A stretch of DNA of 64,000 nt from Stramonita haemastoma (lineage: Eukaryota > Mollusca > Gastropoda > Neogastropoda > Muricidae). The notes under the pieces are model-generated. The model saw nothing but the letters and a program-made list of their open reading frames with translations. It ran no database searches and was not told where the DNA came from. A program made the translations under genes and the position numbers. Each line of letters begins with the position of its first letter. Positions within the stretch are counted from its first letter, which is position 1. Shown here piece by piece: positions 48,222 through 63,923 of this stretch. The stretch is from positions 3,026,971 to 3,090,970 of the forward strand of contig CM060323.1 of NCBI GenBank assembly GCA_030674155.1, written 5' to 3'.

Positions 48222-48260
<39 letters not shown>

Positions 48261-48262
48261 TA
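48100..48262. repeat. (GAT)n followed by its inverse (ATC)n
   Basis: GAT triplets (pure from 48156 to 48196) meet ATC triplets (48197-48262) at a GATC centre. The arms are perfectly self-complementary for 23 bp each side, then imperfectly for more than 15 bp. Confidence 0.95.
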
Positions 48263-48989
48263 ATGTTCGCGGTCTCGACAGAGGTTTTTTTTCATTAATG
48301 TAAATCTTTTTATTGCCATTATTTTGGGTAGTGTTTTCATGGTGTTGTAGAAAACGACCCACTAACGCGGTATTGAAATAACTCAAATTGCTATTTGACC
48401 GATTTCTGCAGTTGAGCAACCTAATCCAGTTAGTGGCAGGGAAACCATGTAACGACACCCCACAATACTCTAGGCCTATCAACATTTGCGTTACCGGGGT
48501 TTTTTCTTTTTTAAAACAACAACAAAACGAGATACCCCATCCCCCAAAAAAAAAAAAACAACCCCAAAACTCAAGCAGCAAAAAAAAAAAAAAAATCCCA
48601 GAAAGAATGCCCCCCCTCCCCCTCCCACCCTCGAAGCATGCTCCATTAGCGCACACACAACTGCTCCGGAAATGTTGTACAACCGCCTAGGACATGTTCC
48701 CAAAGCGCAGAATGCCTGCAACGTGCTCTTCCGCACAGGCAGGAGATAAAGATGATGAGATAGCAAGGGGCAGGGTGGCTGCAGAGGTAATGGATGGGGA
48801 GGTGGATGGGGAGACCAAAAAAAAAGAGGGTGGATTGGGAGAACGTGTGTTTGAATAGGGGACAGAGGAATAGAGGTGGGTGGGAAGGGAGGGAGGGAGG
48901 GGTCAGGAAGAGGTTCTGGCGGGGAGCCAGGCAGAGAATGAGATGTTGGCACTGACACAGTGGCCCGGCAACCAGACTCTGGGGAATTA
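48263..48989. other. Intergenic stretch with A/C-rich and G-rich tracts
   Basis: A-runs at 48546-48595, GGGAGGGAGGG at 48885-48902. No gene was recognised. Confidence 0.45.
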
Positions 48990-50210
48990 TGTTACTCCCC
49001 ACTCCACCCTACTCCACTTCACTCCACTAAACTCCAATCCTTCTCCCTCCACTCAACTCCATTCCGCATCACTTCATTTCTTTCTACTCCACTCCACTCC
49101 ATTCCTGGCCTCACTCCATTCTATTCCAATCCACCTCACTCCACTCCGCTCTACTCCACTCCATTTCACTCAACTCCCCTCCGCCGCATTCTGGGCCTCA
49201 CTTTACTTTATCCCACTTCACTCCACCTCACTCTACAACTCCAATTCCACCTCCCTCACTCCATTCCACACCTCATCACTCTGCTCTTTTTCTCTCCACT
49301 CCATTCCACCTGACTCAGATCCAGTCCTCCACACTCCTCTCCACCCCAGTCCGCTTCATTTCACTCCACTCTTCCTCACTTCATTTCACTCCACTCTTCC
49401 TCACTTCATTTCACTCCACTCTTCCTCACTTCATTTCACTCCACTCTTCCTCACTTCATTTCACTCCACTCTTCCTCACTTCATTTCACTCCACTCTTCC
49501 TCACTTCATTTCACTCCACTCTTCCTCACTTCCTTTCACTCCACTCTTCCTCACTTCCTTTCACTCCACTCTTCCTCACTTCATTTCACTCCACTCTTCC
49601 TCACTTCATTTCACTCCACTCTTCCTCACTTCATTTCACTCCACTCTTCCTCACTTCAGTTCACTCCACTCTTCCTCACTTCCTTTCACTCCACTCTTCC
49701 TCACTTCATTTCACTCCACTCTTCCTCACTTCCTTTCACTCCACTCTTCCTCACTTCATTTCACTCCACTCTTCCTCACTTCATTTCACTCCACTCTTCC
49801 TCACTTCCTTTCACTCCACTCTTCCTCACGTCATTTCACTCCACTCTTCCTCACTTCATTTCACTCCACTCTTCCTCACTTCATTTCACTCCGCTCTTCC
49901 TCACTTCATTTCACTCCACTCTTCCTCACTTCATTTCACTCCACTCTTCCTCACTTCATTTCACTCCACTCTTCCTCACTTCACTTCACTCCACTCTTCC
50001 TCACTTCAGTTTCACCTCCCACTCTTCCTCACTTCATTTCACTCCACTCTTCCTCACGTCATTTCACTCCACTCTTCCTCACTTCATTTCGCTCCACTCT
50101 TCCTCACTTCATTCCATTCCATACTGCTCCCAGCGCACCCCACTCCACCCTGCTTCACTCTGCTCTATCTGGCCCATTCCACTCCATTCAAGATCAATCA
50201 AACCGTGAAA
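48990..50210. repeat. Pentamer-derived satellite with 25-bp higher-order unit
   Basis: From about 48990 to 49340 the DNA is degenerate ACTCC/ATTCC-type pentamers. From about 49365 to 50110 it becomes a regular array of a 25-bp unit (CTTCCTCACTTCATTTCACT plus CCACT), itself five pentamers. About thirty units differ by single substitutions (CATTT/CCTTT/CAGTT). The 442-codon open frame across it is explained by the lack of stops in any frame of the unit. Confidence 0.95.
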
Positions 50211-50334
50211 TTTGGAATGTCCTCTGCCATTCCACTCCCTTATGCATCGGCTGAGTCCATTCCCTACTCCACCAAACTGAAGTTCACTTTAATACACCAT
50301 GTAAGTGATATCACACTCCACTTTATTCTAATCC

Positions 50335-50772
50335 ACTCCATTCCAGCATGTTATTTTACCCTTCACTACACTTCACTTTACTATTCTACACTTACTACAC
50401 TACACTGCACTGCACTACACTTCACTTCACTTAACTATTCTACACTTACTACACTACACTACACTGCACTGCACTACACTACACTACACTACTCTACACT
50501 ACACTATGCCATGCCATGCCATGCTGTTTTCCACTACTCTACACTGCACTATACTACACTACACTGCAGTCCACTATGCCACGCTGTATCCTTGTATACT
50601 ACACTACACTACGGCTACACTACGCTACACTGCACTCTGCTTTGCCATGCTGTATTCCACTACACTAATCTTCTACATTACATTACACTACTCTACACTA
50701 CTCTACACTACACTACACTACACTACACTACACTACATTACACTACACTACACTACACTACACTACACTACA
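50335..50772. repeat. (ACTAC)n pentamer array
   Basis: CTACACTACACTACACTGCA pentamers with ACTGC and ACTTC variants, purest at 50695-50770. It is the complement of the motif at 27452-27722 and lies 125 bp from the 25-bp satellite. Confidence 0.95.
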
Positions 50773-50878
50773 GTTGGTAATATTCTATGTGAGACTAGAC
50801 TACACTGCACTAACACTGGCCCTCAGCCAAGTAGCAAACGGCGGCAGTACGGTAGCAGACACACATTCTGGCAGCACG

Positions 50879-50880
<2 letters not shown>

Positions 50881-50957
<77 letters not shown>
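50881..50957. repeat. (GT)n microsatellite
   Basis: GT dinucleotides with one GG slip. Confidence 0.97.
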
Positions 50958-50959
<2 letters not shown>

Positions 50960-51109
50960 GGGAGCAGCTAGCAGGGCCGAGGGATGGGCGCCGCGTGAAT
51001 GAAGGGCTCTGATATAAGCAGACAGACTCTGGCCTCGGGTACAGTGGCTCTGTGAGTCTGTCAACGCTGTGCTACCTCGCTTCCGATCTGTGTGTGTGTT
51101 TTCCTTCGG
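50958..51109 (+). other. Unique block before the 31-bp array (possible first exon)
   Basis: GC-balanced unique sequence with a TATA-like GATATAAGC at 51010. It leads to CATCTGTCTGTGAGTACTG, which resembles a 5' splice site. No coding frame is evident, so exon status is speculative. Confidence 0.2.
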
Positions 51110-52035
51110 GTCTACCTACATCTGTCTGTGAGTACTGTAGTGTTTTTTTTCTTAGTGCATGTCTGTAGGTACTATACTTTTCTTCATATCTGTCTTGGGA
51201 GTTTTCTCTAAAGGTCATACTGTACAGCCCCAAGGCCTCTACAAGACTTCTTTTAGAACTTAACTAACGCGCATATTGCATGCTGGGTACGTTATTATCA
51301 TCCATACCACGGCCTTAAGTGGCCTACTCTTCTTCAAGAGATGGATGGAACTTAAACGAATACTGAAGATGTTATGCATGTGTTTATTTTACATGGGACC
51401 TTGGTTTATAGTTTTATCAGGACTTCAAAGGAGAACACCGTCAGAATCATTTTTTATTCCAAAAAGCTCCCCCCCCCCCCTCTCTTGTCCGTGATTGCTA
51501 TTCTTTTATTTGTGCATGTCTGTGTTTACTTAATTTCCTTCGTGCATGACTGTGAGTTCTGTATTTTCCGTTGTGTAAGTCTATGAGCACTGCACTTTTC
51601 TTCGTGTATGTCTGTGAGCACTTCACTTTTCTTTGTGTATGTCTATGAGCACTGCACTTTTCTTCGTGTATGTCTGTGAGCACTGCACTTTTCTTTGTGT
51701 TGTCTGTGAGCACTGCACTTTTCTTTGTGTGTGTCTGTGAGCACTGCACCCTTCGTTAAGTCTGTGATCACTGCACTCTTCTTTGTGTATGTGAGTACTG
51801 CACTTTTCTTTGTGTATGTCCTATGAGTGATGTACTTTCCTTTGTGTATGTCTGTGGGTATTGTAATTTTCGTTGTGTGTTATATATGTGGGTATTGTAC
51901 TTTGTGTGTCTCTGACAGTGATATACTCTCCTTTGTGTATGTCTGTGAGTATTGTACTCTTTCATGTCAGTCTGTGAGTACTGTGCTTTCTCTTTCATAT
52001 CAGTCTGTGAGTACTGTACTTTTCGCGAGTCAGTA
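51110..52035. repeat. 31-bp minisatellite
   Basis: The best units (51600-51760) are GTGTATGTCTGTGAGCACTG plus CACTTTTCTTT, exactly 31 bp. Units toward both ends diverge, and 51190-51480 holds unique DNA and a SINE A relic (GGGACCTTGGTTTATAGTTT near 51395). Many units keep GTGAG(T/C)ACT. Confidence 0.8.
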
Positions 52036-52450
52036 GCTCTATGCCTGATAGGACTGTGATTATTAGTGATTTATCCTATGGATAGTGTGCTTATATTCTC
52101 TGTCTCCTTGTCTGTCTGCCCCCCTCTCCCCCCCCCCCCCCTCTCTCTCTCTCTCTTTCTCTCTTGCCCCCTTCCCACCTTCCCAATATACACCTATAGG
52201 CACGCAGCAATCGTGTGTAGTGGTACAACAAAAACTAAAGGTCAAGATAACATCTTACAAGAAACAAACTAGGCAAAACAGAACTGATTACAGAAGTCAA
52301 CATTACTTTGGACAGACTTCACACTTCATAATTTTTTTTTAGAGAATCCTATAACGATCAAGACCCCACAAAAATACCAAAGGAAGCAAACTTATACAAC
52401 TTATCATCTAATTTATGCTGTCACATTTTTCGAGTCTAACTTATGAGAGG

Positions 52451-52454
<4 letters not shown>
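52036..52454. other. Spacer with C/CT tract
   Basis: CCCCTCTCCCC and CT dinucleotides at 52118-52165. The rest is unique. Confidence 0.45.
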
Positions 52455-52531
<77 letters not shown>

Positions 52532-52544
52532 GACAGAGAGAGAC

Positions 52545-52581
<37 letters not shown>

Positions 52582-52700
52582 AAGACAGACAGACAGACAG
52601 ACAGACAGAGACAGAGACAGAGAGACAGATAGATAGAGACAGACAGACAGAGACAGACAGACAGAGACACAGAGAAGGGGGAGGGGGGGGGGGGGGGGTC
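52455..52700. repeat. (GA)n-(GACA)n composite array and poly-G
   Basis: GA at 52455-52522, GAGAGACA steps, ACAG tetranucleotides at 52552-52605, then GACAGA mixtures and a G-rich end at 52677-52698. Confidence 0.97.
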
Positions 52701-53700
52701 AGGTAACAGTCAACTGCATCAAACACTTAATCTCAGTGTCGGCACTTGAAAGAGAACGCCATTGGGATCATGGAATTGGTTACCAGCCCATAAATCCGCC
52801 CTGCTAATGCACTTAGCATTCCACCCGGCTAATGCACCCAGCAAGTGACTCGAGGTCGGCTGATTATTCCACCAAACAAACACACTCGGCCGCCACTCCG
52901 AGGCTAACTGGCTGCTAGGTCATTTACGCCACAAAATGGTAAATTTGTTACATAAAACCATTACAGGGCATCGCGTTTTGCTGTGATAATCCCATTATCC
53001 ATTATTATTGGGCTGACATCATACACTCGCTGGTGAAAGTCTGTGATGTAAAGTCACTGGATTTTATTTTCCTTTTCTTTTATTTTCCTGTTTTCTTCTT
53101 TGGGGAGGGTAATATCGCAAGCTGCGCAATACCGGGTAATAAAAAGTTCTAACTCATCTCCCGCTGAAACCTGCACTAAGAGTGCCCTTGAGAGATAAAC
53201 ACCACTTGCCAGCCGTCAGTTTTGTGCCTAGCCGCCGGATCAGTCACATCAGGAGAGCGCCTTCCTTCTCTGTATTCTGTTCTGTGCCTTTCTTTTAGAG
53301 TGTGAGTGCACAATACTCTCTCTTTTTTTCCTGTTGGATGTGTACAGCCTTCCTTTCAGTGTTCTAGGCTTTGGAATTTCTGTGGTGTAGGCTGGGGGTG
53401 GGGGGTGTATATATACATAATTTTAACCCATTTGGGCAATTTAAAACAGACTTGGCTGACTCAACTGTGAGAACCACCCAAGTGATAACAGTCACCCCCT
53501 TCTCTCTCTCTTTCATGAGGAGGAAGTAATTTTCTGCTGAACTCAACAGATGTTCCCTCAGCAAGTTTACACACAGTATGTGCCTTGATTCAGCAACTTG
53601 GAGGAGAAATGCAGGCCATAAAATCAATAATTTGGGGATAAACAAAAAGAACAACATTGATCTCTGACTGATGTTAATCTGAATTTGAGAAAGAGAACAA
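52701..53700. other. Longest non-repetitive block of the 48-57 kb region
   Basis: About 1 kb with no tandem or recognised dispersed repeat. CCCTGCTAATGCACTTAGCA and CCCGGCTAATGCACCCAGCA (52800-52835) form a short imperfect repeat with TAAT cores. No coding frame with domain. A conserved regulatory element is possible but unproven. Confidence 0.3.
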
Positions 53701-54567
53701 TTATGTTCTATTTATGAGACAAATGACCGATCTAAGACGCAATTTATCCAGCCCAAAACGTACACAGAGAATATGGTTAAGGTCAGAAAAGGAAACATGA
53801 TGATTAGAAAATCCAGCGTCTTCTTGTTTTTTTCTAACATGTTTCCAGCAAGCATGTTCGATCAAAGTATAATTCTCATCGACAGACATTGGTATGTTCA
53901 AAGTATCAGCACAATCATAACGCATTGCCGCATTTTTAGCAGCTCTATCAACCTTTTCATTGAATACTATATTGCAATGAGAAGGTACCCAGCAAAAGGT
54001 GACATCAGTGCCTCTTAGGATTAGAAAATGTATGAGATGTAATATTTCAGTGATAAGTTCTTGTCTTACTTTTGATCCGGAGTTTTTAAGGGATTGGAGC
54101 ACTGATTTTGAATCAACACATAACACCACCTTCACAATGGTCCTGGGAAAATCAAGTAAATAATTTAAAGCCATCAGAATGGCTGTCAGCTCTGCTGTGA
54201 AAATTGAGTGATTTTTCCCAATGTGGTACAGTTTTTCAACATGTAATGAAGGAATGATGAAAGCTGCACCTCCTTCAGTATTATTGAGTAGAGACCCATC
54301 AGTGTATATTTGAAGATGTGATGAGTACTTGTTTATAATATGTTCTTTCACATACGCGCTAAGAATATTACTTCCATTATCTTTTTTATAGATGGAGCAT
54401 TCCAAATCAAATTGAGCCCTTTGAAGCTCCCATGACGGACAAGGAGATAATAGAGGTATAAGCTGTTGCACTTCTCTGTATTTTAAGTAACTGTGTGATG
54501 CTGTGTGAACTCGCCTTATCGCTGAAGAAGAGTCCAATTGACAGTTTACTTTAGTGCTTTTGAACAT
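53701..54567 (-). mobile_element. LINE RNase H domain ORF (5'-truncated non-LTR retrotransposon)
   Basis: An uninterrupted 288-residue minus-strand frame carries a cellular-type RNase H fold. D90 is in 'IYTDGS', E126 in 'FTAELTAILMAL', D152 in 'CVDSKSVL', and the 'WVPSHCNI' motif (H197) is followed by D207 in 'EKVDRAAKNA'. This is the catalytic D-E-D-D set. RNase H downstream of RT is typical of I/Jockey-group LINEs, where it degrades the RNA strand during target-primed reverse transcription. Residues 1-85 resemble the RT-RNase H linker. A stop lies about 24 codons upstream of the first Met and no RT is present, so this copy is truncated. The intact frame and complete catalytic residues suggest recent insertion. 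Domestication is not supported by any context here. Confidence 0.85.
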
Positions 54568-54734
54568 GTTAGTAGCTTGTTTAGAGACAGAGACTTTAAT
54601 CTTGTGCTCTTTCTTAATTTTCTAAAAAGTTCTGATTGATTGTTCAGGGTTTAGTGTTCACTTTTGTGTTTTTTTGTTTCTACCATTGGTTAAAAGGTTG
54701 GTTTTTTTTTTTTTGTTTTGTTTTTTTTTGTTTT

Positions 54735-54777
54735 TTGGTCTAATATCACTTATGTGAATAGACATTAAACTGAAGAA
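54735..54777 (+). mobile_element. 40-bp retroelement 3' terminus
   Basis: GGTCTAATATCACTTATGTG and AATAGACATTAAACTGAAGA, then ACAACAACAA. It matches 35284-35325 on the other strand; T/G-rich sequence precedes both. Confidence 0.6.
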
Positions 54778-54954
54778 CAACAACAATTATGTTCCCCCCC
54801 CTCACCCCCCCCCTCACCCCCCCCCCCTTAAAAAAATTGAAATGAAGTAAAGTTCAGATGGGAAGAAAAGAAATAAAGAAAATGAGGGAGAATATGCATC
54901 TCCTAACCTCCTCACCCTACTATCTGCTGCACTGCGAGCCAACGATACACAGTA
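54778..54954. repeat. C-rich tract and spacer
   Basis: CCCCCCCTCACCCCCCCC at 54794-54829, then unique sequence. Confidence 0.7.
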
Positions 54955-55210
54955 GGACGAATGCTATATGGCTAAATGAACAAGGCGTTTGACTTCATCT
55001 CAAGGGTCCAAAAAGTTGAGGATTCGAATCTTGATAGCGGTGTCTGGTGATTTAGGGTGACGATACTTATGATCTGCCGGGTCAATTTAAAGTGCAGATC
55101 TGTCTATAAATCCTTCTGGCATGCAGAAGATCAAATATGGACGTTAAAGATCCTGTAGTTCATATCAGCATTCAATGTGTCAGGGAAACACTAAGATACC
55201 CTGCATAACC
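54955..55210 (+). mobile_element. SINE family C
   Basis: TATGGCTAAATGAACAAGGC, GAGGATTCGAATCTTGATAG (B box), GCGGTGTCTGGTGATTTAGG, GCATGCAGAAGATCAAATAT, GGACGTTAAAGATCCTGTAG, TCATATCAGCATTCAATGTG. Same family and orientation as 34650-34912. Confidence 0.8.
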
Positions 55211-55284
55211 TATACCAGAAGAGAGGTGGACTCTACCAGGTACAACTTGCCCAAAAGACAGTGCCTTAAAAAAGAGCAGTGCAG

Positions 55285-55605
55285 TGCTTCAATGATTCCT
55301 CATGGAGTTAAAGGATAGAAGACAAGAAGACCATACAGTAGACACAAAGTATCGTTATATGCTAGATACAGACTGCAGCATAATTGTGGTAGACTCGCAA
55401 AGAGTAGCAGATGGCAGACACAAAGTATAGTATGTGGTAGACAAAGTACAGAATATGGCAGACACAAAGTATAATAATAGTGGTAGACACAAGGCACAGG
55501 ATATAGACACAAAGCAAAGATATGGTAGACGTGAACTACAGGATATGATATACCAAAAGTACAGAGTATGGTAGATACAAAATACAGAGAATGAGAAAGA
55601 AAATA
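55285..55605. repeat. Degenerate ~30-bp minisatellite
   Basis: TATGGTAGACACAAAGTATA-type units recur about ten times. Confidence 0.8.
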
Positions 55606-55614
55606 CAACCAAAA

Positions 55615-56060
55615 CCAATTATCAAATACAATTGTCCAAATCAATGACCCAAGGCAATGAACCAAGTCACCGACCTAATACAATGAACCACGTCAATGCC
55701 CCAATACAATGAACCAAGTCACTCACTCGATACAATGAACCAAGTCAATGACCCAAATACAGTGAACCAAGTCACTGCCCCAATACAATGAACCAAGTAA
55801 TTGGCCCAATACAATGAACCAAGTCAATGACCCAATACAACGAACCAAGTCATTGGCCCAATACAATGAACCAAGTTAATGACCCAATACAACGAACCAA
55901 GTCAGCAACCCAATACATGAACTAAGCCACTGACCCAGTACAATGAACCAAGTCACTGACCCAATACGATGAACCAACTCACTAATCCAATACAATGCAC
56001 AAAGTCAACAACACAACGCAAAGAATCAAGTCATCAGCAATGGACCCAGTACAGTGAATT
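55615..56060. repeat. 26-bp minisatellite
   Basis: The unit is ATACAATGAACCAAGTCAAT plus GACCCA. About sixteen units with substitutions and small indels, adjoining the previous array with no spacer. Confidence 0.9.
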
Positions 56061-56659
56061 AAGCCATTTCAGTCAAAAGGTGCATAAAATGGCACAATAC
56101 ACTCATTTTGACTGCATTCTTTCTTTTTTTCTGTGCTCCATGCTGAATGAAATAAAGGTTATGAAATAATTAACTGATGTATGATATTGAGTGCTGACGT
56201 ATACAGCACTAATACTATAAATGCAACACTAGATTAAAATGTACATGTGATAATGAATAAAATGTAAACAGGAATATGGTTAACTGATATGATACACCTG
56301 ATGATATTCATGTACTGTTATCTAGATGTTTTTATTTCTTGATTTATAAGGGGGTTTGTGTGTTTTTGTTTCTTACTCTGTTGTTCATTTGTTTGTTAGT
56401 GGGTTTTTTTCCCTTTGTGAATGTCAAGTGTGTTTTGTACTCAACTTAAACTCTTGATAACTTTTCTTTGTTGCAGAATCCTGACATTCTTGATTCCCTG
56501 AGGTCGGGGAAAAAAAGCTGTTATCAGTGATCGCTTAATCTGAATGGTCACTTTACTGCATTCTACACTTTAGTCTTCCCTTAAACTACAAGTTTTTTTC
56601 TGTTAACTTACTGTCTTCATTACGCTTTTGTGGACAGACAGGCACCGTCTTCACTGTAC
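56061..56659. other. AT-rich unique stretch
   Basis: Nothing recognised. Confidence 0.4.
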
Positions 56660-56845
<186 letters not shown>

Positions 56846-57049
56846 TCTTTTACCAATTGGGAACTAAAGAGAGGTCTGGTGTTCACCACATCCTGTCAGC
56901 AGAGAGGTGATATTTACATTACACCTTGTACACGCACAAGCGCTGCGTTGCTAGCTAGCATCTTCTGAACAGAGGAGTGCTGTTTTATAGCAGTTTGAGA
57001 ACAGAGAGGAACTGAATTCACGACATCTTTGACCACACAGAAAAGGAAA
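56846..57049 (+). promoter_or_regulatory. Probable promoter / 5' UTR of the pacifastin/VWC-like gene
   Basis: Unique sequence between the (GA)n-(GACA)n array and the start codon. TGTTTTATAGCAG near 56980 is TATA-like. CACACAG at 57034-57040 could instead be a 3' splice site for a UTR intron. Position is the main argument. Confidence 0.3.
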
Positions 57050-61674
<4,625 letters not shown>

Positions 61675-61799
61675 GTCTAACGATCTCGTGCTGACGTTAA
61701 AGCTTGGTCATCAATTCAAACAGCATCACTTTTGGGGAAAAAAAGCTTTGAAGTGGAAAAGAAACGGCATATTTCTGACCTAAAAAAACGATTCACTTG

Positions 61800-63095
61800 C
61801 ACTCATAGATAGGACTGTACTGCCAGGAAAAAAACTGACGTTAACTCATTGGGGACCATGCTGTGAGGAACAAACTTTCTGCAGGGAAACGCATGTCGTT
61901 GACTAGGCAGGAAAGAAAAACATAGAGTTAGAAGACAGTGCCATTAAATAAACAGAGAAATTATTTCATTAACTCAATGGGGAGGTAATACAGGGAAACG
62001 TGTCGGTAAATAAAGAGAAAACCCGAGGGCTTGTTTAATCAGGAGGGAAGAAATACTGACCGGGAAAAGTGGGTTATCTCAACACTGACTGCTTGACTTA
62101 AAAGGTAAATCTTCTATCGACTCAAGAACAGAAAACACTGGGAACAATCCATCGTCAGTTCAACATGATAGAAACATAAGGAACTCTACAAAAGAAAAAT
62201 GCCGGGAAAATTCCACTGTTAACAAGACATAATTTTCTAGCTAAAGTCTGCTGTTAACAATATCCCGGGGAAAGTCCACTTCTAACAAAACAGGAATGCT
62301 AGGAAATATGTGCTGGAAACGGAGCACAAATGCTGAGGGTAATTCACTGTTTACAGAGCAAAAATGCATGGATATCGTCCTGTCCTTTATGCAATAGTGA
62401 AAACTGCGTCATCATCTTAACAACAAATACTGGGAAAACATTCCCTGTCAACAGAACAGAAAAATGCCAAAGAAAATCCAATGTTAACCAAGTAGAAATA
62501 CTGGGGGAAAAATCTCTTGTGGAGATTGCTGGAGAAACTCCACTATCAAAACGAAAAGGGGGGGGGGGGGGGGGTTTGAGGGCAGAGGCGGTGACGCACT
62601 GTTAACAGAACAATAATGCTGGGGGATATCCACTGTTGAAAAGACAGAAATGCTGGAGAAATTCCACTGTTAACAAGACAGAAACGCTACGTAAAACACA
62701 CAGTTGACAGGATAGATCGAATGAGGAAACTTGATGCAATAGAAAAAACTGCCTGATAAACTCAACAGGACAGAAATACTGGGAAAACTGTCCGTGCAAA
62801 TGTGAAGACTGTGTTGTGATCTCAGTAGGACAGAAACACTGGGAGCACCATTGTTGATGCAATAGTGGAAACTGCGTTGTCAACTCAACAAGACCAACAC
62901 ACCGGGGAAAACTCGCTGTTGGTGCAATGGTAACTGCCATCAACTGAGAAAGACAGACATGCCCGAAAAACTCCTGGAAGGTGCAATGGTGACCGCTGCG
63001 TCATCGACTATGCAAGACTGAGGAAAGAACAGCTGTTGGCGCAAATGGTGAAAACTGCGTCAACTCAACATGACGTAAATTAATGCTTGAAGGGG
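61800..63095. repeat. Degenerate minisatellites downstream of the gene (~32 bp then ~70 bp units)
   Basis: CCACTGTTAACAAGACAGAA plus ATGCTGGGAAAA units recur from about 62150 to 62690. From 62740 to 63090 larger units appear (GTTGGTGCAATGGTGAAAAC, TGCGTCATCAACTCAACA). A poly-G run interrupts at 62560-62573. Confidence 0.7.
61947..61952 (+). promoter_or_regulatory. Candidate polyadenylation signal
   Basis: AATAAA 273 bp after the stop codon, within unique 3' flank; another AATAAA-like motif occurs near 62010. Confidence 0.35.
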
Positions 63096-63740
63096 AGGGG
63101 GGGGGGGGGTACTGTTACTGGTTCATCAGTGAAAATTGTGTTATCGACTTGACAGAGTATAAAAGCTTTGAAGGATGTGTTTTTAGCAGTAAGGGGGTAT
63201 TGTATTCTCAACTCCACAGGGAACAAGTACTGGGAAAACTGGAAACTGTATGATACCACTGTGTGGTTACTAGTTGTGGGAAACTGTGTGGTGGCTCCAT
63301 GGGGCTAGTGTGTGGCTAACTCAACTGGACAACTGTGTGGTAACAATGGGAAAACTGTGGTCATTCAATGGGGCACTGTGTGGTTAACTCAATATGGGCA
63401 ACTGTATGGTAACAGGAGGGGGGGGGGGGGAACTCAGTGGGGCAGCCATGTGGTAACTCAACAGGAAAACTGTGGCAACTCAATGGAGAAACTTAGGCAA
63501 CTCAATGGGGTGACTGAGGCAACTTTATGTTATGGGGAAAATGTGTCACCACTCAAAAGGGAAACGTGAGTAGCTGAAGGGGGCAACTATGTGGTTATCT
63601 CAATAATATGAAAATGTGGTGTCTCAATGGTGCATTTTTGTGGTAACTCAATAGGGAAACTGTGTGGTCAATTCAACAGTAAACTGTGTGGTAGTTCAGT
63701 GGGGAAAATATAAAAGGAAAAACTATCTTGTCATGTCTAA
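63096..63740. repeat. ~24-bp degenerate minisatellite
   Basis: AACTCAATGGGGCAACTGTG plus TGGT units recur about twenty times with indels. G tracts at 63096-63108 and 63417-63430. Confidence 0.75.
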
Positions 63741-63862
63741 AAGAAAAATATCATGTAGATCTAATTTCACAGGAGAAAAACGGCAAAAATGGAAAGTAAA
63801 TCTCCACCACGAACTAGGAATTAACAGTGTCGCTCACCAAAGCATGCGTAGTTAATCAATCC

Positions 63863-63923
63863 AGAGAGAGAGAGAGACAGAGAGAGAGACAGAGAGAGAG
63901 ACAGAGAGAGAGACAGAGAGAGG
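63863..63923. repeat. (GA)n with regular GACA steps
   Basis: GAGAGAGAGACA-type 14-bp periodicity, four units. Confidence 0.9.

Noticed and set aside
48880..50208. 442-codon open frame, the longest in the window
   Set aside because: It lies in the 25-bp satellite, whose unit has no stop in any frame; the peptide is repeat translation only.
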